A stretch of DNA of 15,120 nt from the NCBI GenBank assembly GCA_964631375.1, contig CAZVYQ010000056.1:1-15120 (forward strand), written 5' to 3'. The notes below the pieces were generated by a model that did not search any database, was not told the origin of the DNA, and saw nothing but the letters and a program-made list of their open reading frames with translations. Both the position numbers and the translations under genes were made by a program. Positions 1 to 7,868 of this stretch are shown here, one piece after another. Each line of letters begins with the position of its first letter. Position 1 is the stretch's first letter. The stretch is from JAAYYM01 sp964631375 (GTDB lineage: Bacteria; Bacillota; Clostridia; Lachnospirales; Lachnospiraceae).

Positions 1-864
1 ATGCCCGGTATTAAATGCAGACATTAAATCAACTGTTTCCTTTCCTCTGACCTCTCCTACGATAATACGATCAGGTCTCATACGAAGTGCCGTCTTAATC
101 AAATCCCTAATACTAATCTCCTGACATCCTTCCATTGCTGAATTTCTGGTCTCAAGTCGTACAAGGTTTGTGATACCCTGGATCTGTAGCTCTGCACTGT
201 CCTCTATTGTGACAATTCTCTCATCTGAAGGAATGAAACCTGATAATGTATTCAAAAAGGTCGTTTTTCCGGACCCTGTTCCTCCGCTGATCATAATGTT
301 GTATCCTGCAACGACTAGTTTTTTCAAAAAATCTCTTGCTTCCTCTGATATAGAGCCCATTCTGACCAAATCCTCCATTTGCAGTGGTTTGTCCGGAAAT
401 CTTCGAATGGTTAAGATCGGTCCATTCAGAGCAATCGGTGGAAGTACCACATTGATACGCGAACCATTTTTCAACACCGCATCAACAATCGGTGAGGATG
501 TATTTACCACTCGATTTGCCTGTGACACAATCTGTTGAATGATATCCTCGAGTCGTTCCTTTGATTCAAAGTGAATCGGAAGCATACTTAACTTCCCTGC
601 TTTTTCAATGAAAATCGGAGAAGTACCATTGACCATTATTTCTGTAATCTCAATATCGTCCACCAGATCCTGCAAGATATCCAGTCTGCGAATAGCATTG
701 AAAAGTTCCTTTCGTAGTTTATTCTTGTCCTGCAGGCTGACAAAGACATGCTTACTGTAATCAACAATACGACTGTCAATGAGTTCAAGAACTTCCTCAT
801 CTGTTACTTCTCTGCTGAGATCGATCATTTCTCTGATCTCACCGAGCAGCTCTTGTTTTGACAT
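1..864 (-). CDS. cpaF: CpaF/TadA-family secretion ATPase of the Tad (Flp) pilus, 3' end cut by the window edge
   Basis: This is the hexameric GSPII_E/VirB11-type ATPase that powers assembly of Tad/Flp pili at the cytoplasmic face of the membrane. The visible 288 codons begin MSKQELLGEI and carry the usual N-terminal helical domain. A 'MVNGTSPIFIE' segment (near residues 78-88) is typical of CpaF. Walker A, GGTGSGKTT, is at about residues 194-202. The Walker B/Asp-box region 'RPDRIIVGEVRG' is followed by 'AFNTGH' at the window edge, so the His box is just reached and the C-terminal domain is missing. The ATG at 864 overlaps the TAA of the upstream tadZ gene by one base (TAATG). An AAGGAAGGA ribosome site lies within the end of tadZ, so translation is probably coupled. 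It is the third gene of a tadV-tadZ-cpaF operon. TadB/TadC and Flp pilin genes would be expected beyond the left edge. The family call is firm. Confidence 0.95.
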   Translation of the reverse strand, partial: MSKQELLGEIREMIDLSREVTDEEVLELIDSRIVDYSKHVFVSLQDKNKLRKELFNAIRRLDILQDLVDDIEITEIMVNGTSPIFIEKAGKLSMLPIHFESKERLEDIIQQIVSQANRVVNTSSPIVDAVLKNGSRINVVLPPIALNGPILTIRRFPDKPLQMEDLVRMGSISEEARDFLKKLVVAGYNIMISGGTGSGKTTFLNTLSGFIPSDERIVTIEDSAELQIQGITNLVRLETRNSAMEGCQEISIRDLIKTALRMRPDRIIVGEVRGKETVDLMSAFNTGH

Positions 865-1877
865 TACCAGAATCCTTCCTTTCTCTCTTCCTCAATCATC
901 CTCTGCACATAATCTCCTAATTCACTGTACATCAAATGCTCTGGACCATATTCCAAGCCTTTCATAAAACCAAAGGTTAGTTTTTTCGTCTTTTTCTGTA
1001 TATCCTCTAGTCCACTCTGTTCCAGAAAGGCTTCATACTGTGTGATCTTTGCATTTGATATGACATCAATTCCATATGGTGTATAGATTCTCTCGCAACA
1101 GGATAAAAATCTAGGCAGGGCATTTAGACTTTCTCCGATATCCAAAATGATCACATCATACTTTTTACTATGACTGATTTCATTTAAGAAACTAACCCAA
1201 TCCTCCGTTGTCACACATTGCAGATCCAATGGTGATGCAACCGGCGGAATATAATCCAGTCCCTCCAAGGTTTCCACAGAACTCTCCAGCAGACTGTTAA
1301 TACCTTTATTCTCCTGTGATATGTAAAACAGTAAATCTGCCAGATCAGTCCGATACTGTCTGTTCATCAATTCCCGAAATCCGGAATAATCCTCCAGATT
1401 GATATACAGTACCCTGCTCTCTCTGGCCAATAGCTGTCCTAAGGTCAGTGCGAAGGAGGTCTTCAGGATTCTTCTGATCGGGGAGTATACTCCTATGATC
1501 CTGATATCCTGATTAATAATCTGATAGGCCTCCTTTTGTGTAGAGATCTCCTGATAGAACCCCATAACCTCTTCAAGAATCATCGCAGAGGACTGATATT
1601 TATATATTGCTTTCTCACATAAACATTCAACCTTTTCTCTCGTTCCGGACAAGACAATAATATGATGAATATTCATCAGTTTAACTGCATCATTCATAGT
1701 CCCCTCTGAGATCAGCAGGATCTCAATCGGATGCTCTACACCATAACTGACAAGGGCCTCGATGGTTGTAAAAGCTTGTACAATAAAGGGGTTCCCCTCC
1801 TTTTTGTTTAAAAAATCCATCAGACGATATGCATATGCCTTCTCTACATCACATATAGCCAAAATACAATGTTTCAA
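864..1877 (-). CDS. tadZ: TadZ/CpaE-like pilus-localisation protein, atypical MinD/ParA-type ATPase
   Basis: This family places Tad pilus machinery at the cell pole. The N-terminal 110 or so residues look like an atypical receiver domain (ILAICDVEKAYAYRL near the start). The remainder is a MinD/ParA-like fold with 'YDVIILDIGE' as the Walker B-like strand. The P-loop is heavily altered: 'YSPIRRILKTSFAL' stands where MinD-type proteins have SPKGGVGKT. The signature lysine and the glycines are lost, and only the K-T pair (residues 139-140 from the start used here) remains. An atypical P-loop is known in TadZ of Eubacterium rectale. Start choice: the open frame extends to an ATG at 1895, but a GGGAGGG ribosome site lies inside that extension, 6-7 bases before a TTG at 1877. 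That TTG overlaps the TGA of the prepilin peptidase gene as TTGA, so I take 1877 (337 residues). The ATG at 1895 would add six residues. Confidence 0.88.
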   Translation of the reverse strand: MKHCILAICDVEKAYAYRLMDFLNKKEGNPFIVQAFTTIEALVSYGVEHPIEILLISEGTMNDAVKLMNIHHIIVLSGTREKVECLCEKAIYKYQSSAMILEEVMGFYQEISTQKEAYQIINQDIRIIGVYSPIRRILKTSFALTLGQLLARESRVLYINLEDYSGFRELMNRQYRTDLADLLFYISQENKGINSLLESSVETLEGLDYIPPVASPLDLQCVTTEDWVSFLNEISHSKKYDVIILDIGESLNALPRFLSCCERIYTPYGIDVISNAKITQYEAFLEQSGLEDIQKKTKKLTFGFMKGLEYGPEHLMYSELGDYVQRMIEEERKEGFW

Positions 1878-2377
1878 TAGATTCCCTCCCAACACATAAT
1901 GACACTGATTAAAATTGCTATCGAAAAATTCATGATAAAGTCATCCTCCTTACCAATCCGTTCGTAGTAAGGCTCATATCTGCCTGTTTGAATCCATCTA
2001 TGAATGTAATGCAGTAAATAACGAATCCTTTTTCTAAAAATTCTCCGATTAAGCATCACCATAAGAGCTATGCATCCACCAATGAAGATTGCATAAATCA
2101 CGCAATAGACTACTCTTCCGGAACCGATAAAGCATCCGGAAACAGCTAACAGTTTGACATCTCCCGCACCGATTGCCCGTAGACAAAATGGAATCCACAG
2201 AAGGAAAACAGGGATAGTCATCCCGATCATTGCATATAATATGCCCTTATTACCAAATTCACGATATTGAAAACAGAAACCAAGTATGATTCCCATGACT
2301 ATCAGTGAATTCTTGATCCTACAGGATATTACATCCATAACTACAGCGACAGATACGATCAGAATCAAAATAAGCAT
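1874..2377 (-). CDS. tadV: Type IV prepilin peptidase (A24 family, TadV/CpaA-like)
   Basis: This membrane aspartyl peptidase would cleave the leader of Flp-type prepilins. The two family aspartates are visible: D15 in 'MDVISCRIKN', right after the first hydrophobic helix, and D73 in 'GAGDVKLL', the conserved GxGD motif. Several hydrophobic segments run through the 167 residues, as expected for the short TadV/CpaA type that lacks the N-methylation domain. The frame is open upstream to a TTG at 2461, but no good ribosome site precedes it. The ATG at 2377 has AAGGA seven bases upstream and begins directly with the first membrane helix, so I prefer it. The ATG at 2383 is a close alternative. It is the first gene of the pilus operon, 4 bases overlapping tadZ, and lies about 90 bases downstream of a strong sigma-A promoter. 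Confidence 0.88.
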   Translation of the reverse strand: MLILILIVSVAVVMDVISCRIKNSLIVMGIILGFCFQYREFGNKGILYAMIGMTIPVFLLWIPFCLRAIGAGDVKLLAVSGCFIGSGRVVYCVIYAIFIGGCIALMVMLNRRIFRKRIRYLLHYIHRWIQTGRYEPYYERIGKEDDFIMNFSIAILISVIMCWEGIY

Positions 2378-2475
2378 TCTCATATCCTTCACCAGCTCAT
2401 ATAAAATTAGTTCTTTGGGATATATGTTTGAATAAAACCGGATACTCAAAAGAATTTCCAAAGAGTGTAAACCGA

Positions 2476-2504
2476 ATTATAAAATAGATTTTTTGATTTG
2501 TCTA
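2476..2504 (-). promoter_or_regulatory. Sigma-A promoter of the tadV-tadZ-cpaF operon
   Basis: On the minus strand, TAGACA (2499-2504, five of six matches to TTGACA) is followed after exactly 17 bases by TATAAT (2476-2481, perfect). Transcription should start near 2469, leaving a leader of about 90 bases before the ATG at 2377. The site sits in the gap between bofA and tadV, so the pilus genes have their own promoter and need not be read from bofA. Confidence 0.75.
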
Positions 2505-2542
2505 TACCTTCAGTAAAAATTTATGAATTTTGGTGAATATTA

Positions 2543-2797
2543 CTAAATGAATGAGAGAAGCATGATGCCATAGAGCAGTAAAATGCCCGGAAATCCAAGG
2601 ATTGCACATGTCAAAAGACTTAGGTAATTTATTCCAACATGAAGTCCCATTTCAAAAAAAGAAAAGGTCTCATTAGCAAAATAGATTAGTATTCCGCCAA
2701 ATATTCCCCTTAATAAAAAATTAATGACCCACTCTGTCCTCTTTTTAAAAAACAAGATTCCCAGTACGATCAAACAAACTGTAATGATCAATATCAT
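2543..2797 (-). CDS. bofA: BofA-family integral membrane protein (pro-sigma-K processing inhibitor family)
   Basis: An 84-residue, strongly hydrophobic protein with two or three membrane segments. The C-terminal signature 'GINYLSLLTCAILGFPGI', followed by LLLYG (about residues 55-77), matches the BofA family pattern N-x-L-T-x-x-x-x-x-x-LG-x-PG-x-x-LLY. In Bacillus, BofA holds the SpoIVFB protease inactive in the outer forespore membrane until sigma-K is needed. Many clostridia carry BofA homologues, so the same role is inferred here, not shown. The frame extends upstream to 2875, but AAAGGAGG lies nine bases before the ATG at 2797, and the 84-residue product has the usual family length. The gene next door, transcribed divergently, is a DUF2508/YaaL homologue; in Bacillus yaaL and bofA are also neighbours. 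Confidence 0.85.
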   Translation of the reverse strand: MILIITVCLIVLGILFFKKRTEWVINFLLRGIFGGILIYFANETFSFFEMGLHVGINYLSLLTCAILGFPGILLLYGIMLLSFI

Positions 2798-2819
2798 AAA
2801 ACCGTACCTCCTTTTTACG

Positions 2820-2847
2820 AATATATGTATAAAAAGGTAATTTATGA
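2820..2847 (-). promoter_or_regulatory. Possible sigma-E-type (sporulation) promoter of bofA
   Basis: On the minus strand, TCATAAA (2841-2847) is followed after 13 bases by CATATATT (2820-2827). This resembles the Bacillus sigma-E pattern (-35 with ATA core, -10 CATAnnnT), and bofA belongs to the sigma-E regulon in Bacillus. The predicted start would fall at the front edge of the ribosome site, giving a very short leader. The region is AT-rich, so the match could be chance. Confidence 0.3.
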
Positions 2848-2898
2848 CTATACTATAAAAAAAGAGGAAATTCATTATTGAAAGAAAGTAGGTAAATC

Positions 2899-3144
2899 AT
2901 GCTAAGAAAAAATCGGACTACTTATGAAGAACAGGCACATTTTGAACTTATGCAGGATATCGCAAAGACCAAATGTGCCCTAGATAGTGCTTATTCTAAT
3001 TTTGATAACGTAGTCGATCCTGATTTAATCGACTGCTATATTTACGAGGTCAACGCCGTTCAAAAAAGGTATAAATTCTTGTTGGAAAAGGCCTCCAGAC
3101 AAAACATACCCCTGCCGATTGCTCTAGACCCGGAACCCTCTTGA
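2899..3144 (+). CDS. DUF2508 family protein (YaaL-like), function unknown
   Basis: An 81-residue soluble, charged, largely helical protein and the only plus-strand protein gene here. The central and C-terminal part, with 'NVVDPDLIDCYIYEVNAVQ' followed by KRYKFLLEKA (about residues 38-66), matches the DUF2508/YaaL pattern of a helical hairpin ending in K-R-Y-x-F-L-L. No catalytic motif is visible and the family has no established role. In Bacillus yaaL lies between recR and bofA. Here it stands back-to-back with bofA, with about 100 bases between the two starts. The ribosome site is modest (GTAGG eight bases before the ATG). Its last 21 bases overlap the 3' end of fliS, transcribed from the other strand. 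No convincing plus-strand promoter was found in the AT-rich gap. Confidence 0.8.
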   Translation: MLRKNRTTYEEQAHFELMQDIAKTKCALDSAYSNFDNVVDPDLIDCYIYEVNAVQKRYKFLLEKASRQNIPLPIALDPEPS

Positions 3145-3600
3145 GGATCCCTGATCTTTCAAATTCTCATTCAGGTTTCCTTTTCCATAGGTCAGACCCG
3201 CATAGACAGCTTGTGTATTTTCCATCATAGGTCCGGATGTATCCTGTTCACTGATTTTCAGAAATGCTTCCTTTAGATTCAACGTAATCTCACGGATGAT
3301 TTCCAACCGGGTGGGGTCCTTCCGGATCACTGCTGTCGATGCTTCACGATTAATAAATAAATATAACTGCATCAGATTCTGTGATAACTCATAACTAAAA
3401 TTCAGTGCCTCCATGAGATCAGCTACGCAACGTTTGATGTGATTGCATTGATCTCTGAATGCCCCATATTGATCTTCTGAGAAAGCCTGTATTGCACCTT
3501 CGACATCATCTAAAATCATATCGTATATAATCACAATAACCTGCGTTCTGTTAGCCTGCGTAATGCGTAATGTATATTGCTGTATCTGTTCCTTTGTCAT
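3124..3600 (-). CDS. fliS: Flagellin export chaperone FliS
   Basis: FliS caps the disordered C-terminal helix of flagellin in the cytoplasm and hands it to the flagellar export gate. The N-terminal part 'YTLRITQANRTQVIVIIYDM' carries the FliS pattern, with a helix leading into (S/T)Q-L-I-V-L-L-Y-D-like residues. It is followed by a predicted helical bundle. At 158 residues it is longer than the usual 125-135. The extra is a polar tail after 'YAGLTYGKGNLNE' that reads into the convergent DUF2508 gene (21 bp tail-to-tail overlap). The frame opens two codons earlier at 3606, but the AAAGGAG site is one base from that ATG and seven from the ATG at 3600, so 3600 is taken. It begins 20 bases after the flagellin stop and is surely cotranscribed with it. 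Confidence 0.9.
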   Translation of the reverse strand: MTKEQIQQYTLRITQANRTQVIVIIYDMILDDVEGAIQAFSEDQYGAFRDQCNHIKRCVADLMEALNFSYELSQNLMQLYLFINREASTAVIRKDPTRLEIIREITLNLKEAFLKISEQDTSGPMMENTQAVYAGLTYGKGNLNENLKDQGSSRGFRV

Positions 3601-3620
3601 GGCCATTCTCCTTTATCCTG

Positions 3621-4718
3621 TTACTGCAGCAACTGTAATGCCGACTGTGGTCTCTCATTTGCCTGTGATAACATAGAAGTACCGGCTTGGGCCAATACCT
3701 GTAACTTGGTGTACTCTACCATTTCTGTTGCCATGTCGACATCCATCATTCTGGAGTGAGCAGCCGTCATGTTTTCATCTGTAATATTCAGACTGGAAAC
3801 CGTATGTTCAAAACGATTCTCATAAGCACCCAGCTTCGAACGCACCTCTGAGATAAATTCCAAAGCAGTAGCAGCCTTATCAATGGCTTCTCTTGCACCC
3901 TCTTCAGTAGAGCAATCAATGTCATCAATACCCATGTTTTTCAATGATATCTTTGGAATGATTACCGTAATCTCCTGCCCTTCATTGGCTCCGACCTGGA
4001 ATGTCATACCACCAATACCGGTGATGTCAAGTGTAGCATTCAAGGTAGAAGGCAATGGTGTGGGGAACTTACTCTCATCCACATCTATCACCATTTTAAA
4101 ATCATTTCGATCTGTAATGGTGGCTGTTCCATTTTCATATTCAACTTTTGCAGTAGCATTAAATCCGCCGGTGGTAGCTGTTGTAATCGTTCCATCCGCA
4201 TTTTTTGTAAAACTAATCCCATAACCATTACCTACTTTAACATCCTCTGAATAGTATCTAACCTTTACTTCATCAATATCCGAGTATCCTTTCAGTTCCT
4301 GATCTCCACCCAGCAGATTTTGTGAGTTATATTCTGTATCTGCAGCGATTCTTTCTATCTCCTTGCACAACTGTGTTACCTCAGCCTGAACTGCCTTTTT
4401 ATCAAGTGTTACGTTAGTACCACTAGCCGCGCGAACTGCCAGTTCATTCATTCTCTGTACCATGGACTGGATCTCAGACAATGCACCCTCTGCTGTCTCA
4501 ATGACCGAGATTCCGTTTGACGCATTTTGTGCCGAACGTTCCAATCCTCTGATCTGTGCCTTCATTTTATTTGAAATAGCAAGTCCTGCAGGATTTTCCC
4601 ATGCATGGTTGATCTTGTACCCTGAGGATAGTTTTTCTGTGGATAAAGAAAGCCTATTTTCATTGGTTGTTAAAATATTGCTTGTCACCATTGCCTGAAT
4701 GTTTTGATTGATTTTCAT
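3621..4718 (-). CDS. fliC: Flagellin (flagellar filament protein)
   Basis: A structural subunit of the flagellar filament, secreted through the flagellar type III apparatus. Of 365 residues, about 1-140 form the N-terminal D0/D1 helices ('MKINQNIQAM', 'RLSLSTEKLSSGYKIN', 'SMVQRMNELAVRAASGTN'). Residues about 145-260 are a short variable beta-rich domain. Residues about 275-365 form the C-terminal D1/D0 helices, ending 'SQANERPQSALQLLQ', the usual flagellin end. The QRMNELAVRAA segment (88-98) keeps the motif TLR5 recognises in canonical flagellins. Oddities: 'HAWENPAGLAIS' replaces the near-universal S-A-x-D-D-A-A-G, and there are two cysteines (C118, C269), which flagellins usually lack. A GTG at 4730 is in frame, but GGTGGAG six bases before the ATG at 4718, and the classic MxINxN start, decide for 4718. 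It follows the repeat protein by 39 bases with no promoter seen between. Confidence 0.95.
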   Translation of the reverse strand: MKINQNIQAMVTSNILTTNENRLSLSTEKLSSGYKINHAWENPAGLAISNKMKAQIRGLERSAQNASNGISVIETAEGALSEIQSMVQRMNELAVRAASGTNVTLDKKAVQAEVTQLCKEIERIAADTEYNSQNLLGGDQELKGYSDIDEVKVRYYSEDVKVGNGYGISFTKNADGTITTATTGGFNATAKVEYENGTATITDRNDFKMVIDVDESKFPTPLPSTLNATLDITGIGGMTFQVGANEGQEITVIIPKISLKNMGIDDIDCSTEEGAREAIDKAATALEFISEVRSKLGAYENRFEHTVSSLNITDENMTAAHSRMMDVDMATEMVEYTKLQVLAQAGTSMLSQANERPQSALQLLQ

Positions 4719-4757
4719 AATTTGCTCCACCTCTCGTTCTGATTGCCTGTTTGATTT

Positions 4758-7700
4758 CTATGACTGTATGCTCTTTAAGGAAATGATAAATGCTTTTGCT
4801 GTTTCGTATAGTTCCTTCGTTCCTGTCTCTGCTGTCATAAGATCCTTTTCCGAATGATTGGACTCCTGATTGCGATTTTGTCCAAATTGATTGATATCCA
4901 ATTGACTGCTGTAGATAAAATGTAGCTCCTTTACTTCCTGTGACTCCGTCCGAAGTGTTTCCCGCAGGGACTGCTCCATGTCAGATAACAGCTGTAGACC
5001 TTCCTTGCTGTCAGAGCCGATATAGCCCTCCACCTGTCCACTTCCTACTCTAAACTCTGCTGCAACCTTGCCATATTCATTTGTCTGCATGGTAACAGCT
5101 ACTCTTCCCTTTTGTCCGGTATCTCTGATGATCCTTAGATTGATTGAGGTCATCTCTCCATTCAATTGTATCGGAATCTCATAATTACCTTCTCTTGCCA
5201 GATTCGCTGCTACAGATAATTGTTTGTGTAACAGGTTCATCTCTCTGACATCAACCGCATAGATCTGTGCATCTGCCTGCTCAGTTAAAATCTGCTCTGC
5301 TGTCTCTGCCATTGCTTCATATGCTGCCTTTGCACTTTCTTCATCGCCCATACAATCCTGTAGCTTCTCTGTATCCTGAATAAAAGCTTCTTTTAATCTG
5401 TTTCCTTTTTGCGCAGAATCCTCTGTTTGATCTGCCTGCTCCAGAACCTGTTTGAAAACAGAACCTCTTTGATTCATTAGTGCTGCTTTGGCTGCTATAT
5501 GATCAGGAGTAATCTGCTGATCATACTGGAGCAATTCACTAATCACATAATCCTCAGCACGATATGCCTCATTGATCTCTTGGAGCTGATTTTTAACATA
5601 TGCCTGCTGCATTTCCTGATCTTCCTCGGCACTTCTGAGTTCCTCCGTAAATGCTTCGATCGAGGTATCCATACCATAGGACATCTTCTGCAGCTTGTCA
5701 GGTGTCAGTTTTTCCAGTACTTCTCGTGATAATGATTGATAATACCCTTCTATCTGAGCCGAAATGGAATCCTCCTCACCGGATAATACTTCTGATACTC
5801 CAAACTCCTGATCTATCGTAACATTGATTCCTGCTGCCTTGCTGCTCCTGGCCGCTGACAGTAGATTTTTCAGTGTCAATGGCTGTTCATTCTGCAATAC
5901 GGTTCCAATGACCCCGCCATCACTCTTTTCAATCTGACGAAACAGTCTGTATATACCTATGTAAGCAGCTCGTTCCTCTGCGGTGATCTCCTGATTCTTT
6001 TCCAGCTTCCATAGATATTCGCTGTACTTCTCAGTCTCCTGTACTGCCGTAGTCTCTCCGATCTCTTCGGCAAGCTCATAGATGTTTTCTGATAATGGAT
6101 TTCGTCCTTCACGAATCATGTCCAGAGTTGCTGCAGGAGTCATCTTTTCAAGCAGACGCTGAACTGCCTGATCGGCCTCCTTCACCTTCTGTACAGAGAC
6201 CTCATTGATTTCCATCTGATTATAGCCCAGAATCCTAACTGCACGCCGATTGATTTCATTCGTCTCCATATTCATTTCTGATAAAAGCGTGTCCACATTT
6301 CGAAATGCTTTTTTTAGGGAATCTCCCATATCCGCTCTGGGTGCAGTCCCAAGTGCTTCATAAGACTCTCCTGCCTTATCATAAGCAGCTTTACGCGTAA
6401 CCCCTTCGCTATATACATGCGACAAAGTAAATGTGGCACCCTCTGTACTCATCTTTCCGAGTACTGCTGCCGGAAGTGATCGGATATCTAGTAAGACCGA
6501 TGTGGTTCTTTTGTATAGGGATATATTCTCACTTAACTCTGTCTGATTTTCACTTCCAAAAAGTTTACTATAGTACTCCTGCTCCGCTGTCTTCAGCTTT
6601 GCAACCAGCTCTTCCAGAGGTGCTGTGTCAATGGAATAGCCACTTTTAATCAGCTTCATATTGGCTTCTACAGTCATCTGAAGTCTGGTTTCTTCCAACA
6701 ATCTCTGTGCCGCAATCGATTCGTAGGTTTGTGAAGGACTTTCGGCTGATTTGATTCCTGATGATCCCTGTTTCAGTTCTTGTTCTGCCTCATACAGAGC
6801 CTCAATTGTAACCTCCTTGCCTTGTTCTGTTACAGCCTTAACCGCCTCAGATGAAATTGACTGAGTCTGTTCCAGAATTTTTACTGCCTGCTTTGCAGCA
6901 CTTTCTGTTTCGGTAAGAACTGCCTGTTTTGCTTCTTTCCCATTTGCAATTGCAGCAACCACACTATCAATTAACGCTTCTCTTGTTAACGGAAAATCGA
7001 TGCTTCGGAGTTCTCCAAGTTCTCTGATGGTATCTTCTGTTAAGGGAATACCCTGCTCGATCAGCCAGCGGCTGTTCGCCTTGGTCTCATCATTAATCTC
7101 AAGTCCTGCATTTTCTATGATCTTATTAATCTGACTGTCAAGCTGTTCCCAGTCTATACGATCTGCTTTTTTTGCATAGTAACCGGTATCGTCTGTATAG
7201 TAACCTTTGGATTGCCTGGCAGTTCCTGTGCCTGTTGAACTATACTCAGCCTTATATACATGATCAATCGTCGGTTCCATGCCATTTGACAGCATATATT
7301 TAATCATACCGTCGGACATCCCGGTTATATTTTCTACCTGAGAAACAACCTGCTCTATCTTCTCAACCTGCTCATCTGTCACCGGCAGATCATTTTCACG
7401 AAGCTTCTGCTCGATCAGCTCTGCTCCGCTGATACTCCCTGTGATCTCCTCGAGTTGCTCATCACTAATATCATCTGTGTATCCTTCAACATCAACACCT
7501 GATTTTGCAAGGGTTGCCTTGATCTCATCAAGAATTGTCACAGACGTTTCAACCGTCGTACTTCCGGGCGGATATCCTTCTTCCTGAAGTTTCGCAAAAT
7601 CTTCCGTTGACATAGAATTAGACATAACTGCCATGTAATCTCTCTGTAAGGCGACGTCCGTTCGCCCTGCATCCTGCATCACTTCCTCAGCCGATTTTAA

Positions 7701-7868
7701 ATCCTCGGTCTTGTATGCAGCGTTATCCATAACTGTGCCAGAAATGTCTACTTTATACCCGCTCTCATGATCTGCCTTCCTGGCAGGAGTAGCGGTACTC
7801 TTTGCAATTTTTTCTTTTTCTACGTCAACATTTTGATTTGCGCCATATGTCTGAAAATCAACTTTCAT
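4758..7868 (-). CDS. Large repeat protein of the flagellin operon with a FliK-like C-terminal region
   Basis: A 1036-residue, acidic, helix-rich cytoplasmic-type protein with no signal peptide or membrane segment. It resembles the Lachnospiraceae flagellar-locus proteins that I recall being grouped as DUF6240; that label comes from memory. A short motif recurs through the length, roughly P-(L/I/V)-T-x-(D/E)-x-(I/V), often followed by helix and an NG or xG turn. Examples are 'LPVTDEQVEKI', 'MEPTIDHVYKA', 'IPLTEDTIREL', 'FPLTREALIDS', 'NPLSENIYELA', 'QPLTLKNLLSA' and 'QITPDHIAAKA'. Residues about 899-990 look like the C-terminal domain of flagellar hook-length protein FliK: a beta-rich 'NLRIIRDTGQKGRVAVTMQT' part, then 'VGSGQVEGYIGSD', then an amphipathic helix. 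It is the first gene after a sigma-D promoter and is followed by flagellin and FliS, so a flagellar export or length-control role is inferred. TTGGAGA lies seven bases before the ATG. Confidence 0.72.
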   Translation of the reverse strand: MKVDFQTYGANQNVDVEKEKIAKSTATPARKADHESGYKVDISGTVMDNAAYKTEDLKSAEEVMQDAGRTDVALQRDYMAVMSNSMSTEDFAKLQEEGYPPGSTTVETSVTILDEIKATLAKSGVDVEGYTDDISDEQLEEITGSISGAELIEQKLRENDLPVTDEQVEKIEQVVSQVENITGMSDGMIKYMLSNGMEPTIDHVYKAEYSSTGTGTARQSKGYYTDDTGYYAKKADRIDWEQLDSQINKIIENAGLEINDETKANSRWLIEQGIPLTEDTIRELGELRSIDFPLTREALIDSVVAAIANGKEAKQAVLTETESAAKQAVKILEQTQSISSEAVKAVTEQGKEVTIEALYEAEQELKQGSSGIKSAESPSQTYESIAAQRLLEETRLQMTVEANMKLIKSGYSIDTAPLEELVAKLKTAEQEYYSKLFGSENQTELSENISLYKRTTSVLLDIRSLPAAVLGKMSTEGATFTLSHVYSEGVTRKAAYDKAGESYEALGTAPRADMGDSLKKAFRNVDTLLSEMNMETNEINRRAVRILGYNQMEINEVSVQKVKEADQAVQRLLEKMTPAATLDMIREGRNPLSENIYELAEEIGETTAVQETEKYSEYLWKLEKNQEITAEERAAYIGIYRLFRQIEKSDGGVIGTVLQNEQPLTLKNLLSAARSSKAAGINVTIDQEFGVSEVLSGEEDSISAQIEGYYQSLSREVLEKLTPDKLQKMSYGMDTSIEAFTEELRSAEEDQEMQQAYVKNQLQEINEAYRAEDYVISELLQYDQQITPDHIAAKAALMNQRGSVFKQVLEQADQTEDSAQKGNRLKEAFIQDTEKLQDCMGDEESAKAAYEAMAETAEQILTEQADAQIYAVDVREMNLLHKQLSVAANLAREGNYEIPIQLNGEMTSINLRIIRDTGQKGRVAVTMQTNEYGKVAAEFRVGSGQVEGYIGSDSKEGLQLLSDMEQSLRETLRTESQEVKELHFIYSSQLDINQFGQNRNQESNHSEKDLMTAETGTKELYETAKAFIISLKSIQS

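Noticed and set aside
170..538. 122-codon open frame on the plus strand
   Set aside because: It is the complement of the cpaF Walker A region and has no coding signature of its own.
2505..2542. AAAATT-CATA-AATTTT palindrome after bofA as a terminator
   Set aside because: The stem is A/T only and there is no clean T-run after it, so it is too weak to call.
4719..4850. Separate sigma-D promoter for flagellin (TAAA near 4777)
   Set aside because: The sequence 15 bases downstream matches only three of eight -10 positions.
5016..5023. GCCGATAT, an exact sigma-D -10, on the plus strand
   Set aside because: No TAAA lies 14-16 bases upstream. It is inside the large repeat protein gene on the other strand and leads to no plus-strand gene.
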